NCBI GenBank assembly: GCA_023460035.1
Contig: JAEWRN010000021.1
Location: forward strand, 124,001-188,000
DNA: 64,000 bases
Direction of reading: 5' to 3'
From: Bacillota bacterium
GTDB taxonomy: Bacteria; Bacillota; Clostridia; Oscillospirales; Ruminococcaceae
Position numbers and translations under genes: made by a program. Numbering within the stretch: position 1 is the first letter of the stretch; each line of letters opens with the position of its first letter. Of this stretch, positions 1 through 8,794 are shown in pieces. The notes beneath the pieces were generated by a model, which was not told where the DNA came from, did no database searches, and saw only the letters and a program-made list of their open reading frames with translations.

Positions 1-1692
1 CGCGACATGCAGGACATGGAGTTCACCATTGAAGACGGCAACCTGTTCATGCTGCAGACCCGTAACGGCAAGCGCACCGCGCAGGCCGCACTGCAGATCG
101 CTTGCGATTTGGTGGACGAGGGCGTGATTGACGAGAAAGAAGCCGTATTGCGCGTAGAGCCCAAACAGCTCGACACCCTGCTGCACCCGCAGTTTGATGC
201 CGCTGCACTGGCTGCTACCAAAGCAATCGGCAAGGGCCTTGCCGCTTCCCCCGGCTCGGCCTGCGGCAAAGTGGTATTCACCGCCGAAGAGGCGAAAGAA
301 TGGCACGACCGCGGCGAGAAGGTTGTTCTGGTGCGTTTGGAGACCAGCCCCGAGGATATCGTGGGCATGCAGGTTTCCGAGGGCATTCTGACCGTGCGCG
401 GCGGCATGACCAGCCACGCGGCCGTTGTGGCCCGCGGCATGGGCACCTGCTGTGTTTCCGGCTGCGGCAACTCGAACGACGTTGTCATCGACTACGCTGC
501 CAAAACCTTCACCATCAACGGTAAAGTGTTTAAAGAGGGCGACTTCATTTCGATCGACGGCACCAGCGGCAACATTTACGACGGCAAAGTTGCCACCGTG
601 CCCGCCACCGAAAACGCCAACCTGAACCGTTTCATGGGCTGGGCGGACAACTACCGCCAGCTGCAGGTGTTTGCCAACGCCGACACCCCCCACGACGCAA
701 AGCAGGCTGCCGAGTTTGGTGCCGAGGGCATTGGCCTTTGCCGCACCGAGCACATGTTCTTTGAAGAGAGCCGCATTAAAGCAATGCGCGAGATGATTGT
801 GGCCGACAACACTGCCGACCGCGAGAAGGCACTGTCCCTCATCCTGCCGTACCAGCAGAGCGACTTTGAGGGCCTGTACGAAGTGATGGGCGAGCGCCCG
901 GTCACCATCCGCTACCTCGACCCGCCTCTGCACGAGTTCTTGCCGACAAAGGAAGAGGACATCAAAGAAATCGCCAAAGAGCTGAACATCACGGTAGAGA
1001 AGCTGCACAACGTCATTGCTTCGCTGCACGAGTTCAACCCGATGATGGGCCACCGTGGCTGCCGCCTGGCTGTTTCGTACCCCGAAATTGCCGTGATGCA
1101 GACCAAGGCTGTCATTGGCGCCGCGATCAATGTGTCGAAGAGCAAGGGCTACAAAATTGTGCCGCACATCATGATCCCGCTGGTGGGCGAAGTGAAAGAG
1201 CTCAAGTTCGTCAAGGACATCGTGGTCAAGACCGCCGACGAGATGATCGCCGCCGCGGGCGTGGACATGAAGTACGAAGTGGGCACCATGATCGAGATCC
1301 CGCGCGCTGCGCTGACTGCCGATGAGATCGCCAAGGAAGCCGAGTTCTTCAGCTTTGGCACCAACGACCTCACCCAGATGACCTTTGGTTTCAGCCGCGA
1401 CGACGCAGGCAAGTTCCTGGACTACTACTACACCAACAAAATTTACGAGCTTGACCCGTTTGCGCACCTGGACCAGAAGGGTGTTGGCAAGCTGGTTGAA
1501 ATGGCTGCGAAGCTTGGCCGTGCCACCCGCCCGGAGCTGGGCCTTGGCATCTGCGGCGAGCACGGCGGCGACCCGACAAGTGTTGCGTTCTGCCACAAGG
1601 TAGGGCTGGACTATGTCAGCTGCTCGCCGTTCCGCGTACCTATCGCCCGCCTTGCTGCCGCACAGGCCGCAATTAAAAACCCGCGCAAGTAA
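1..1692 (+). CDS. ppdK: Pyruvate, phosphate dikinase, C-terminal part (5' end outside window)
   Basis: Converts pyruvate, ATP and phosphate to PEP, AMP and pyrophosphate (reversible) in the cytoplasm; in anaerobes it often works in the glycolytic direction. The frame is open from base 1, so about 563 residues of a roughly 875-residue enzyme are present and the ATP-grasp N-terminus is missing. The fragment holds the swivelling phosphohistidine domain with the GGMTSHAAVVARGMG motif (catalytic His codon near 414-416) and the TIM-barrel PEP/pyruvate domain with GLCRTEHMFF, GHRGCRL, FGTNDLTQM and GICGEHGGDP. It ends at TAA 1690 and is followed by a strong terminator. Family assignment is secure from these motifs. 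Confidence 0.97.
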   Translation, partial: RDMQDMEFTIEDGNLFMLQTRNGKRTAQAALQIACDLVDEGVIDEKEAVLRVEPKQLDTLLHPQFDAAALAATKAIGKGLAASPGSACGKVVFTAEEAKEWHDRGEKVVLVRLETSPEDIVGMQVSEGILTVRGGMTSHAAVVARGMGTCCVSGCGNSNDVVIDYAAKTFTINGKVFKEGDFISIDGTSGNIYDGKVATVPATENANLNRFMGWADNYRQLQVFANADTPHDAKQAAEFGAEGIGLCRTEHMFFEESRIKAMREMIVADNTADREKALSLILPYQQSDFEGLYEVMGERPVTIRYLDPPLHEFLPTKEEDIKEIAKELNITVEKLHNVIASLHEFNPMMGHRGCRLAVSYPEIAVMQTKAVIGAAINVSKSKGYKIVPHIMIPLVGEVKELKFVKDIVVKTADEMIAAAGVDMKYEVGTMIEIPRAALTADEIAKEAEFFSFGTNDLTQMTFGFSRDDAGKFLDYYYTNKIYELDPFAHLDQKGVGKLVEMAAKLGRATRPELGLGICGEHGGDPTSVAFCHKVGLDYVSCSPFRVPIARLAAAQAAIKNPRK

Positions 1693-1732
1693 GTTTCGCT
1701 AGGGTTTAGGGTAACAGGTTCATACAAATAAG

Positions 1733-1772
1733 GCGCCCCCCGGTTCTGCAAAGAACCGGGGGGCGCTTTTTT
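1733..1772 (+). terminator. Intrinsic terminator of ppdK
   Basis: A perfect 14-bp GC-rich stem (1733-1746 with 1753-1766) closes a 6-base loop and is followed by six T. Its 26-base core differs by one base from the core of the hairpin at 2781-2830. Confidence 0.95.
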
Positions 1773-1860
1773 GTGTTTTTATATTATATGATGCAGAGAA
1801 GTATGGAAAAAAATAACACACATGATAAAATGAATCCTAATATAGAAAGCGAGGTGCAAA

Positions 1861-2697
1861 ATGAAAAGCAATGATAACTATACAACAAAAGAACATTATG
1901 TTCCACAGTTTTATTTGAAATATTTTGCAGGAAGTGACGGAAAAATATCCTGTATTTTTGTGAAAGATAAAAAGTATTGTCGTGTGGCACCAAAAACTAT
2001 ATGTTGTGAAAAGAATATTTATGAAACGATGGATGATAATGGACATACATATGCAAGAAATTATTTAGAAAATTATTTTTCCCAAGTAGAAGGACATATG
2101 GCAATACTGTTTAATAATATTATTGAGCGATGTCACGATGCTAAGAATCAAGAAGCGTTGATTCTTAGCAGTGGAGAAAAAGAGGATATAGCAAATTATC
2201 TTTCAATTCAGTATTTGCGTCACCCCATTGCCAAAAATGAACATAATAATATGATAGAAGAGGTGTGGGGAAAACCATTAAACAAATTAGAAAAAAACAT
2301 TATGTATACACAAAACGGCTTTTTAAGTGATAGTTCAGGGAGCAAGCCACTTTTTAAGATTAATGGAAAAAATATGATTGAATCCGAGTCTTTCTCTTTT
2401 TTTATGCCGAAAGATAACACAAAACATTTTTTCACTTCTGATTTCCCAGTTTGGGCTGACATAACTCAGAGCAAAACCGATATACGCTCATATTATTTCC
2501 CTCTTAGTCCTAATATTGCAATTTGTATGAGAGACAGAAAAGCGGTGCCGATAAACTGGAAAAATCACATTGTGAAAATTGATGATAAGCACGTAGATCA
2601 AATTAATGCTTTTACAATCCGCCGTGCGCCCCAAATCATTTTGGGAAAAGATTTTTCAACAGAAGAGAAAAAATTTATATGCAATTGCTTGTCATAA
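1861..2697 (+). CDS. DUF4238 domain protein
   Basis: Hypothetical protein of 278 residues. The N-terminus (KEHYVPQFYLKYF, about residues 11-23), followed by a conserved Cys/Asn-rich stretch (residues 43-50), is the hallmark of the DUF4238 family, whose biochemical role is unknown to me. No signal peptide or membrane segment is seen. The ATG follows GAGGTG with good spacing. Base composition is much more AT-rich than both flanks, and the gene stands alone between two near-identical terminators, so it looks horizontally acquired. DUF4238 genes are often found in accessory or defence-like islands; a defence role here is only a guess. Confidence 0.8.
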   Translation: MKSNDNYTTKEHYVPQFYLKYFAGSDGKISCIFVKDKKYCRVAPKTICCEKNIYETMDDNGHTYARNYLENYFSQVEGHMAILFNNIIERCHDAKNQEALILSSGEKEDIANYLSIQYLRHPIAKNEHNNMIEEVWGKPLNKLEKNIMYTQNGFLSDSSGSKPLFKINGKNMIESESFSFFMPKDNTKHFFTSDFPVWADITQSKTDIRSYYFPLSPNIAICMRDRKAVPINWKNHIVKIDDKHVDQINAFTIRRAPQIILGKDFSTEEKKFICNCLS

Positions 2698-2780
2698 AAC
2701 CTCTTGGTCGTTTCTATTATTGTATGGGATTGAAGTAACGGGGTTCTCTATATCTTTGGGTTTTATAGATTTAATTATTT

Positions 2781-2830
2781 AAAACGCAGCAGCCCCCGGT
2801 TCTGAAAAGAACCGGGGGCTGCTGCGTTTT
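2781..2830. terminator. Bidirectional intrinsic terminator
   Basis: A perfect 22-bp stem (2781-2802 with 2809-2830) with AAAA/TTTT ends lies between the DUF4238 gene and the convergent hydrolase gene. It can serve both strands. Confidence 0.92.
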
Positions 2831-2886
2831 ACCCATCCTAAAGTAGGGTGTTTATTCTTTTAACAATCCAACAGCGCAAAGGCTAC

Positions 2887-5016
2887 TTAAAAAATGCCCA
2901 GCCATTTGGTGGCGAAGTTGGTCAGCAGGTAGTAGCTGGTGGACGACTGGCCGGAGCACATCATCCAGCAGACCAGCCAGGTGTTGACGAACGAGCCCAG
3001 CCAAATGCTGCCCGAAATCTGGTACATTTTGCGGCTGATGTAGGCAAACAGGGGCAGGTTGATCAGCATTGCCCAGGTGGAGATGAATGCAATGGCCGGT
3101 GCGTTGCCCACGCCAGTGCTGCTGTAGGTCAAGTAGCAGCTGCCGTAGCTCCACAATGCCATGGCGTAAATGCCAACCGAGGCGATACCCATTTGCAGCA
3201 GGGTGTTGGTGCCCTCTTTCATGTCGGTCATGCGGCCGGCGTTTACCAGGATAGAAGCAATGACAAAGGTGGGCAGGATAATGATGCCATAGCGCAGGCA
3301 CAGCATCCAGTTCTGCGGCAGCATGTCTTTCACGCCGGTATCCCAGAAGCGCATATCCTGATGGAAGAAGTACTTCATGATAGAAGTCATGATGTAGCCA
3401 TACACGACAAGGCTGGTGGCAAGGCCAAAGTAGCCGAGGATTTTCTTGAACGAAATGGTGACGTTCAGCTCTTTGATCATGTTGCGGCCCTGGCTCTTTT
3501 TGGTAAGCAGGGCGAACACCACCAAAACAATCAGCGACAGGCCGGCAATAATCCACATGAACACGAGGTGAATGTTTGCCGTAAAGTCAAGCGAAAGCAG
3601 GTGCTTGATCCACTCGCTCTTAAACCCAAGCATGGGGCCTTTTTTGGCCACAATGTATTCGGCGAGCATCGAAATCAGCACCAGTGCTGCCGCGGCCGCC
3701 CAGAACAGTTTGGTCTTGCGGCTGGCGAACGGTTTGCAGGTTTCCATGCGCAGCTTCGAGAAGGTGGCGGTCTGCAATGCCATGCCGGCAAGGGCAATCA
3801 TGCTGACACACAGCGAAAGCAGTGCAAACAGGTCACACCATTCACGCGTGATAAAGCGAATGCTGATGTCGTTGTGCTGCACAGAAGCGGTCTCGGCAGT
3901 CAGCGGGCCATTGCTGTATTGCAGGGTCTGCTCGAAATATTTCACAACATAACGCGCTGCGTCGGTGCTGAAATAGTCTCTGGCATGCCCGTTGACCTGG
4001 TTGACCATCATGCGGGTGGTGCGGCTGTCAATGGCCGTTTGCAGGCTGGTGTCGGCAACGTAAGACACGTTATACAGGTCGCCCACTTCGGTGCTGGCGG
4101 GCACTGCGGCGTTAGAGGTCTGGTCAAGTGTATACCACTGCGAGGCCACGATGGGCTCTGTCGTCTGGAACTTGAGCATCATGTCGGGGTTTGCAAGGTT
4201 CTGTTGCCCGGTGCCTGCACGGCCCTCGTTAAAGGTGGCGATTTCGTAAAGGATATTCGTGTTGACTTCGCGCAGCACGTCGTGCCCGGCGACAGAAACC
4301 GGCTTTTGCTCGCTGCCCCAGTTGCCGCCCAGGATGATGGCGGATTTCAGGCGGGTGTTAAAGTAGGTCTCGGCCTGCTGTGCCAGCTCGTCATAGGCGG
4401 CAAGCTCGGTCGGGGTCAAATTTGCCTTGGCATACTTGTCCGCGTCCTGCTTAATCTCGGTTTCGGTGAAGCTTTTGCCGAAGGTGTTGTACAAAATGTT
4501 GATCTTCAAGTCGTTGAGGGTGAACAGGCTCGAGTCCATATCCACGACCGCGGAGGTGTTTTTGGACCCCTGCGAGTGGCCAATCATGCCAACACGGGTC
4601 TGGTCGACATAGTTGAGGGTGCGCACATATTGCAGCGCGTCATACAGGCCGTAAGACGGGTCGCTGAGGTCCGACGTTTCGGATGCGCCCGAGCCGTAGG
4701 TCGACACGCTTAAAACGGCAAACCCTCTTCTTGCCAGCTCTTCTGCAATACCGTTGACCGCACTATGGTTGCAGCTTAAGCCGTGGGTGATAATGACACA
4801 GGGGATGGAATCCTCTGAATTCACATTTCTCGGGGTATACATCGTGGCCTGCATCACAGAGCCGCGCGAGTCAATAGACAGCTCGCTGACCTTTACCTTG
4901 CCAAAGTCACAGGCGAGCATATAACCAATAAAACAGAACAAAACAATCAAGGCAACAGAAATACCAAACAGCCGCCTGCTGCCCTCGAAAGTTTTAAGGT
5001 CAAACTTCTTCTTCAT
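2887..5016 (-). CDS. Alpha/beta hydrolase with C-terminal polytopic membrane domain
   Basis: A predicted serine hydrolase of 709 residues; substrate unknown. One N-terminal membrane segment (about residues 15-36) is followed by an alpha/beta-hydrolase domain: oxyanion-side THGL (78-81) and the nucleophile elbow GHSQG (146-150, Ser148). From about residue 380 to the end there are about eight hydrophobic segments. The topology suggests the hydrolase domain faces outside. The start is ATG at 5016: GAGGAGG sits 8 bases upstream, while in-frame TTG 5022 and GTG 5019 lie too close to it. The gene diverges from a GntR regulator, which may control it. The fusion of a hydrolase to a multi-spanning domain is unusual; the membrane half resembles nothing I can name. 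Confidence 0.85.
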   Translation of the reverse strand: MKKKFDLKTFEGSRRLFGISVALIVLFCFIGYMLACDFGKVKVSELSIDSRGSVMQATMYTPRNVNSEDSIPCVIITHGLSCNHSAVNGIAEELARRGFAVLSVSTYGSGASETSDLSDPSYGLYDALQYVRTLNYVDQTRVGMIGHSQGSKNTSAVVDMDSSLFTLNDLKINILYNTFGKSFTETEIKQDADKYAKANLTPTELAAYDELAQQAETYFNTRLKSAIILGGNWGSEQKPVSVAGHDVLREVNTNILYEIATFNEGRAGTGQQNLANPDMMLKFQTTEPIVASQWYTLDQTSNAAVPASTEVGDLYNVSYVADTSLQTAIDSRTTRMMVNQVNGHARDYFSTDAARYVVKYFEQTLQYSNGPLTAETASVQHNDISIRFITREWCDLFALLSLCVSMIALAGMALQTATFSKLRMETCKPFASRKTKLFWAAAAALVLISMLAEYIVAKKGPMLGFKSEWIKHLLSLDFTANIHLVFMWIIAGLSLIVLVVFALLTKKSQGRNMIKELNVTISFKKILGYFGLATSLVVYGYIMTSIMKYFFHQDMRFWDTGVKDMLPQNWMLCLRYGIIILPTFVIASILVNAGRMTDMKEGTNTLLQMGIASVGIYAMALWSYGSCYLTYSSTGVGNAPAIAFISTWAMLINLPLFAYISRKMYQISGSIWLGSFVNTWLVCWMMCSGQSSTSYYLLTNFATKWLGIF

Positions 5017-5425
5017 CACCAATTCCTCCTCGGTTTACTTTAACTTTTGTTGTGTACAAACGCAGACGAAAAGTTGCGACGGGCCCGCTGCCCAGTATTC
5101 ACCCCCCAGTTGTATATTTGGCAGACAAGCCGGCAAACACAATGCAAAAACACGGTATATTTGTCTATACAAAAAGTAACATATACCATATTTTTCCTTT
5201 TATTTACCGGTCCCATCTAACTTCTTTTTACGTTCAAATTGTACTGTTGTTTCTTGTATAATTCAACTATTTTGACCAACTTAGAAAAAAATCATCAATT
5301 TTTACAATTAAAAAAATTGTTTTATATGTACAATTTTAGAATTTGTATTATAATATGCAGGTAAATGTATGTAATTTGTATATGCTATTTGTCGCAGAAT
5401 TAAGTTTGAGAATGCAGGTGTTGTG
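5017..5425. promoter_or_regulatory. Divergent intergenic region between hydrolase and GntR gene
   Basis: This 409-bp AT-rich region must hold both promoters. A TATAAT at 5349-5354 is a likely -10 for the GntR gene, though no good -35 is obvious. Several TTTGTA/TACAAA-type half sites occur, plus an inverted repeat ACAATT/AATTGT at about 5304-5320. No small gene was found. Confidence 0.6.
5160..5173. promoter_or_regulatory. Candidate GntR (AraR-like) operator
   Basis: TTTGTCTATACAAA is a dyad with 5-bp arms and a 4-bp centre. Its form resembles AraR operators (ATTTGT-N4-ACAAAT), which fits the AraR-like architecture of the adjacent regulator. Assignment is by resemblance only. Confidence 0.45.
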
Positions 5426-6490
5426 ATGAGTGACCGGCCACAGGCAAAAAAGTATCTCCAAATTTTCGACCAACTATCGGCGGATATTAAAAGCGGTAAG
5501 CTGAGAATGGGCGAAAAGCTACCCACCGAAAGTGAACTGTGCACACAGTTTGCTGCCAGCAGGGAAACCGTAAGAAAAGCATTGCGCGAGCTGGAGGGCA
5601 CTTGCGTGATTGAAAAAATACAGGGCAGCGGCTCTTACGTTAAAAAACGGGTCGAAGCAAAACCGGCGGCAACCCATAACCTTGCGGTCATTACCACCTA
5701 CATCAATACCCACATTTTCCCGTCTATTTTGCGCGGCATTGAAAACGTGGCAACGCAAAGCGGGTATACGATTTTTTTGAAAGCGACCAACAACAGCGTT
5801 GCAAGCGAGCGGGCGATTTTGTCCTCTATTGCGCCGCTGATGATTGACGGGATTATTGTAGAGGGGACCAAAACCACCTTTTACAACCCCAACCTTGATT
5901 TTTACCGCAACTATCTCAATGCCAATATCCCCATCGTGTTCATCAACGGGTATTACCCCGACCTGTTTTCGCAAAACGAGCAGCGCGACAAAATTGCCTA
6001 TGTTGTGGCGGATGACTACAACGGCGGGTACCGGCTGGTTTCAGAGCTGGTACGCCAGGGGCACAAAAAAATAGGCGCCATTTTTAAAAGTGACGATATC
6101 CAAGGGCAACGGCGGTATTCGGGTTATCTTGATGCGATGATGCATTATGACGTGGGCTTTTTGGATGAAGACGTAGTTTGGTTTAACACCGAGACCAAGC
6201 TTTGCGCGTGCGAAAAACTGATTTCGCCCGGCTGGCTGGGCGGCCTTGATGCGGTGATTTGTTATAACGACGAGATTGCCGCGCAGCTGCTGGAGCTGCT
6301 GCGCAAGACCGGCCAAAACGAAATTGCCGTGCGCTCGTTTGACGGCATTTACCCGGAAAAGTTTTCGGGCTACGACTTTAAATCGCTGCTGCACCCCAAA
6401 GAAGAGCTGGGGGTCACCGCCGTGCGGGAGCTGATTGGCATGATGCAGGGCGGCCCCGGCAAAGAGATTGTTTTGCCGTGGAACACGTGA
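5426..6490 (+). CDS. GntR-family regulator with LacI-type ligand domain (AraR-like)
   Basis: Transcription regulator of 354 residues. Residues 1-72 form a GntR winged helix (QIFDQLSADIKSGKLRMGEKLPTESEL, then SRETVRKALRELE). Residues 75-354 form a periplasmic-binding-protein-like effector domain of the LacI/GalR type (TTYINTHIFPSILRGIE, IDGIIVEG, GAIFKSDD, RSFDG). This arrangement is that of arabinose repressor AraR, so a sugar-type effector is likely. ATG 5426 is preferred over GTG 5423 on spacing from AGGTG. It is transcribed away from the hydrolase gene, its probable target, and from itself. Confidence 0.88.
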   Translation: MSDRPQAKKYLQIFDQLSADIKSGKLRMGEKLPTESELCTQFAASRETVRKALRELEGTCVIEKIQGSGSYVKKRVEAKPAATHNLAVITTYINTHIFPSILRGIENVATQSGYTIFLKATNNSVASERAILSSIAPLMIDGIIVEGTKTTFYNPNLDFYRNYLNANIPIVFINGYYPDLFSQNEQRDKIAYVVADDYNGGYRLVSELVRQGHKKIGAIFKSDDIQGQRRYSGYLDAMMHYDVGFLDEDVVWFNTETKLCACEKLISPGWLGGLDAVICYNDEIAAQLLELLRKTGQNEIAVRSFDGIYPEKFSGYDFKSLLHPKEELGVTAVRELIGMMQGGPGKEIVLPWNT

Positions 6491-6536
6491 CGGCCCCGGC
6501 GGCGGCAAATGCCCCTGCGTGCCGCGCCGGCGGCGC

Positions 6537-6578
6537 AAAAAAAGGAAGCGCACCTTTGTGGGGTGCGCTTCCTTTTTT
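6537..6578. terminator. Bidirectional terminator between GntR gene and GH1 operon
   Basis: An 11-bp stem (6544-6554 with 6562-6572) is flanked by a run of A on the left and six T on the right, so it serves both convergent genes. Confidence 0.93.
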
Positions 6579-6619
6579 ATAAGACAGTGGCCTGCGGGCA
6601 AGGCGCTTTTGCGTGCCGT

Positions 6620-8059
6620 TTACAGCTCGGCACCGTTTGTTTTAATGACGTTCTGGTACCAGTAAAAGCTGTCCTTGCGGCGGCGGGCAAGGCTGCCGGT
6701 GCCGTCGTCGTATTTTTCCACATAAATAAAGCCGTAGCGCTTTGCCATTTCGCCGGTAGAGGCAGACACCAGGTCGATGCAGCCCCACGGGGTGTAGCCC
6801 AGCAGGTCCACGCCGTCCTTTACGGCTTCGGCCAGCTGTTCGATGTGCCGGCGCAGGTAGTCGATGCGGTAAGGGTCGTGGATGGTGCCGTCCGCTTGTA
6901 GTGTGTCGCGGGCACCAAGGCCGTTTTCCACCACCATCAGCGGCAGGCGGTAGCGGTCGTAAATTTCGTTCAGCGCGTAGCGCAACCCCTGCGGGTCAAT
7001 CTGCCAGCCCCAGTCGCTGGATTGCAGGTACGGGTTTTTAAAGCCGCGCGAAAGGTTGCCGCCGGTTTGATCGGCGTCCTTGTGGGTGGTGACGCAGTTC
7101 GACATATAATAGCTCAGCGTGTAAAAATCCACCGTGCCCGCCTTTAAAATTTCGTCGTCGCCCGGCTGTGTTTGCAGCGTTACACCCTGCTGCTGCCAAA
7201 GGCGGCTTGCATACGCCGGGTAGCAGCCGCGTACCTGCACGTCGCTGCAATACCAGTTTGCCGACCGCATGGTCTGCTGGTTGGCCAAAATGTCCGCCGG
7301 GTCGCAGGTGTAGGGGTAGGTGGTGATAAAGCAGATCATGTTGCCCATTTTGTATGCGGGGTAATGCTCGTGCGCATAGGCCACGGCCAGGGCGCTGGCG
7401 ATAAACTGGTGGTGCAGCGCCTGAAAGCGGGTTTGCGCATCGTCCGGCACCTCGCTGACAGGGCCGGTGTAGCCCTGCACGGTACCGGTGGAAAGCACGG
7501 CCCCAAACGGCATGGTGCCGGCGTTGATTTCGTTAAAGGTCAGCCAGTACTTCACCTTGCCGGCATAGCGGGCAAAAATGGCTTTGCAGTAGTTGAGGTA
7601 AAAGCCCACCAGCTCGCGGCTGGCCCAGCCGTTGTACCGCTTTACCAGCGCGTACGGCAGCTCGTAATGGCTGATGGTCACCAGCGGCTCGATGCCGTGC
7701 TTTTTACAGCAGTCAAACACGCGGTCGTAAAAGGCAAGGCCGGCTTCGTTGGGGGTGTCCTCGGTGCCGGTGGGGAAGATGCGGGTCCAGTTGATGGAGG
7801 TGCGAAACACTTTAAACCCCATTTCGGCAAACAGGGCAATGTCCTCTTCGTAGTGGTGGTAAAAATCAATCGCTTCCCGGCTGGGGTAGCTGGTGCCGGG
7901 TTGCAGCTCCTCGGTGACCCATTTTGGCGCGGTGTGGCTGCCGCTTGTGCAGTGGTCCGGCACGCTGTCGCCCTTGCCGTCCACGTCCCACGCGCCCTCA
8001 AACTGGTTTGCGGCACAGGCGCCGCCCCATAAAAAATCGCTGCGAAAAACAGATTCCAT
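6620..8059 (-). CDS. GH1 6-phospho-beta-glycosidase
   Basis: Glycoside hydrolase family 1 enzyme, 479 residues, cytoplasmic (no signal peptide). The acid/base is Glu177 in TFNEIN and the nucleophile Glu378 in VVENGLG. The SASTGEMAKRYGF stretch (432-444) carries the Ser/Lys/Tyr triad that marks the 6-phospho-glycosidases rather than plain beta-glucosidases. It is the last gene of a minus-strand operon with EIIC, sulfatase, EIIA and EIIB, so its substrate is a disaccharide 6-phosphate made by that PTS. RBS AGGAGG is 7 bases from the ATG. The presence of a sulfatase suggests the sugar enters sulfated. Confidence 0.95.
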   Translation of the reverse strand: MESVFRSDFLWGGACAANQFEGAWDVDGKGDSVPDHCTSGSHTAPKWVTEELQPGTSYPSREAIDFYHHYEEDIALFAEMGFKVFRTSINWTRIFPTGTEDTPNEAGLAFYDRVFDCCKKHGIEPLVTISHYELPYALVKRYNGWASRELVGFYLNYCKAIFARYAGKVKYWLTFNEINAGTMPFGAVLSTGTVQGYTGPVSEVPDDAQTRFQALHHQFIASALAVAYAHEHYPAYKMGNMICFITTYPYTCDPADILANQQTMRSANWYCSDVQVRGCYPAYASRLWQQQGVTLQTQPGDDEILKAGTVDFYTLSYYMSNCVTTHKDADQTGGNLSRGFKNPYLQSSDWGWQIDPQGLRYALNEIYDRYRLPLMVVENGLGARDTLQADGTIHDPYRIDYLRRHIEQLAEAVKDGVDLLGYTPWGCIDLVSASTGEMAKRYGFIYVEKYDDGTGSLARRRKDSFYWYQNVIKTNGAEL

Positions 8060-8139
8060 TCTGCTGCCTCCTGTCTCATTGTAAAAAAAGCAACCGCGGC
8101 AGGTGTGCCACAGTTGCCCTTGTGGTGGTTGGTTGCGGG

Positions 8140-8439
8140 TTAGTTCATCATTTCTTTTGCGGCATCCAGCACTTCGCGGCCCTTCATCATGCCGTAAAGC
8201 CGCATGTCGATGACGGCCACCGGCTTTTCGGGGAACGCAGCCTTTACCTTATCCTGCTGGTAGCGCACCTGCGGGCCCAGCAAAATGCAGTCGGCGGTTG
8301 GCCCCTGCACCGCAAGCTCGTTTAAGCTGTACGCGGCAATGCTGCACTCGTACCCCTCTTCTTTGGCAGCGGCCTGCATTTTGGACACCAGAAGGCTGGT
8401 GGACATGCCTGCCGCACAAAATAGCACAATATTCTTCAT
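8140..8439 (-). CDS. PTS lactose/cellobiose-family EIIB
   Basis: Phosphocarrier of 99 residues that takes phosphate from EIIA and passes it to the sugar during transport. The phosphocysteine is Cys8 in IVLFCAAGMSTS, the standard position for the lactose/cellobiose EIIB family. RBS GGGAGG is 8 bases from the ATG. It lies 14 bases after EIIA and 80 bases before the GH1 gene; that 80-base gap contains a weak GCAACC/GGTTGC stem. Confidence 0.96.
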   Translation of the reverse strand: MKNIVLFCAAGMSTSLLVSKMQAAAKEEGYECSIAAYSLNELAVQGPTADCILLGPQVRYQQDKVKAAFPEKPVAVIDMRLYGMMKGREVLDAAKEMMN

Positions 8440-8453
8440 TTTTTCTGCCTCCC

Positions 8454-8777
8454 TTATCCCTGCATTTTTTCGTACAGTTCTACAAATTCACGCGCTAGGT
8501 CTTTGACGACCATTGCGTCCATCACATGGTCCTGCGCGTGCACCATCAGCAGCATCACCTTTTGGTGTTCGCCGCGAATTTCGGCGCGGATCATGTCGGT
8601 TTGGGCGTTGTGCGCCTGCCCCAGTGCTTCTTCGCATTCTTCCAACAGGGCGTTTGCCTTGTCAAAATCGCCCTGCTTTGCCGCTTGAATGGCCTCCATA
8701 GACAAGCTGCGCGCGTTGCCGCCCGCAACGATCAGATTCATCACGACCTCGTCGTATTCCTCTTCTGTCATTGCCAT
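8454..8777 (-). CDS. PTS lactose/cellobiose-family EIIA
   Basis: Phosphocarrier of 107 residues, all-helical family. The phosphorylated histidine is His80 in MVHAQDHVM, matching the VHAQDH signature of LacF/CelC proteins. It receives phosphate from HPr and donates it to the EIIB encoded next. It begins 17 bases after the sulfatase stop. An in-frame ATG two codons later is possible but further from the GGGAGG site. Confidence 0.96.
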   Translation of the reverse strand: MAMTEEEYDEVVMNLIVAGGNARSLSMEAIQAAKQGDFDKANALLEECEEALGQAHNAQTDMIRAEIRGEHQKVMLLMVHAQDHVMDAMVVKDLAREFVELYEKMQG

Positions 8778-8794
8778 GCTGTGCGATGCCTCCC

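Noticed and set aside
2848..4713. A 621-codon plus-strand open frame opposite the membrane hydrolase gene
   Set aside because: It is antisense to a gene with clear motifs and RBS, has no family-like sequence, and reflects codon bias of the GC-rich partner strand.
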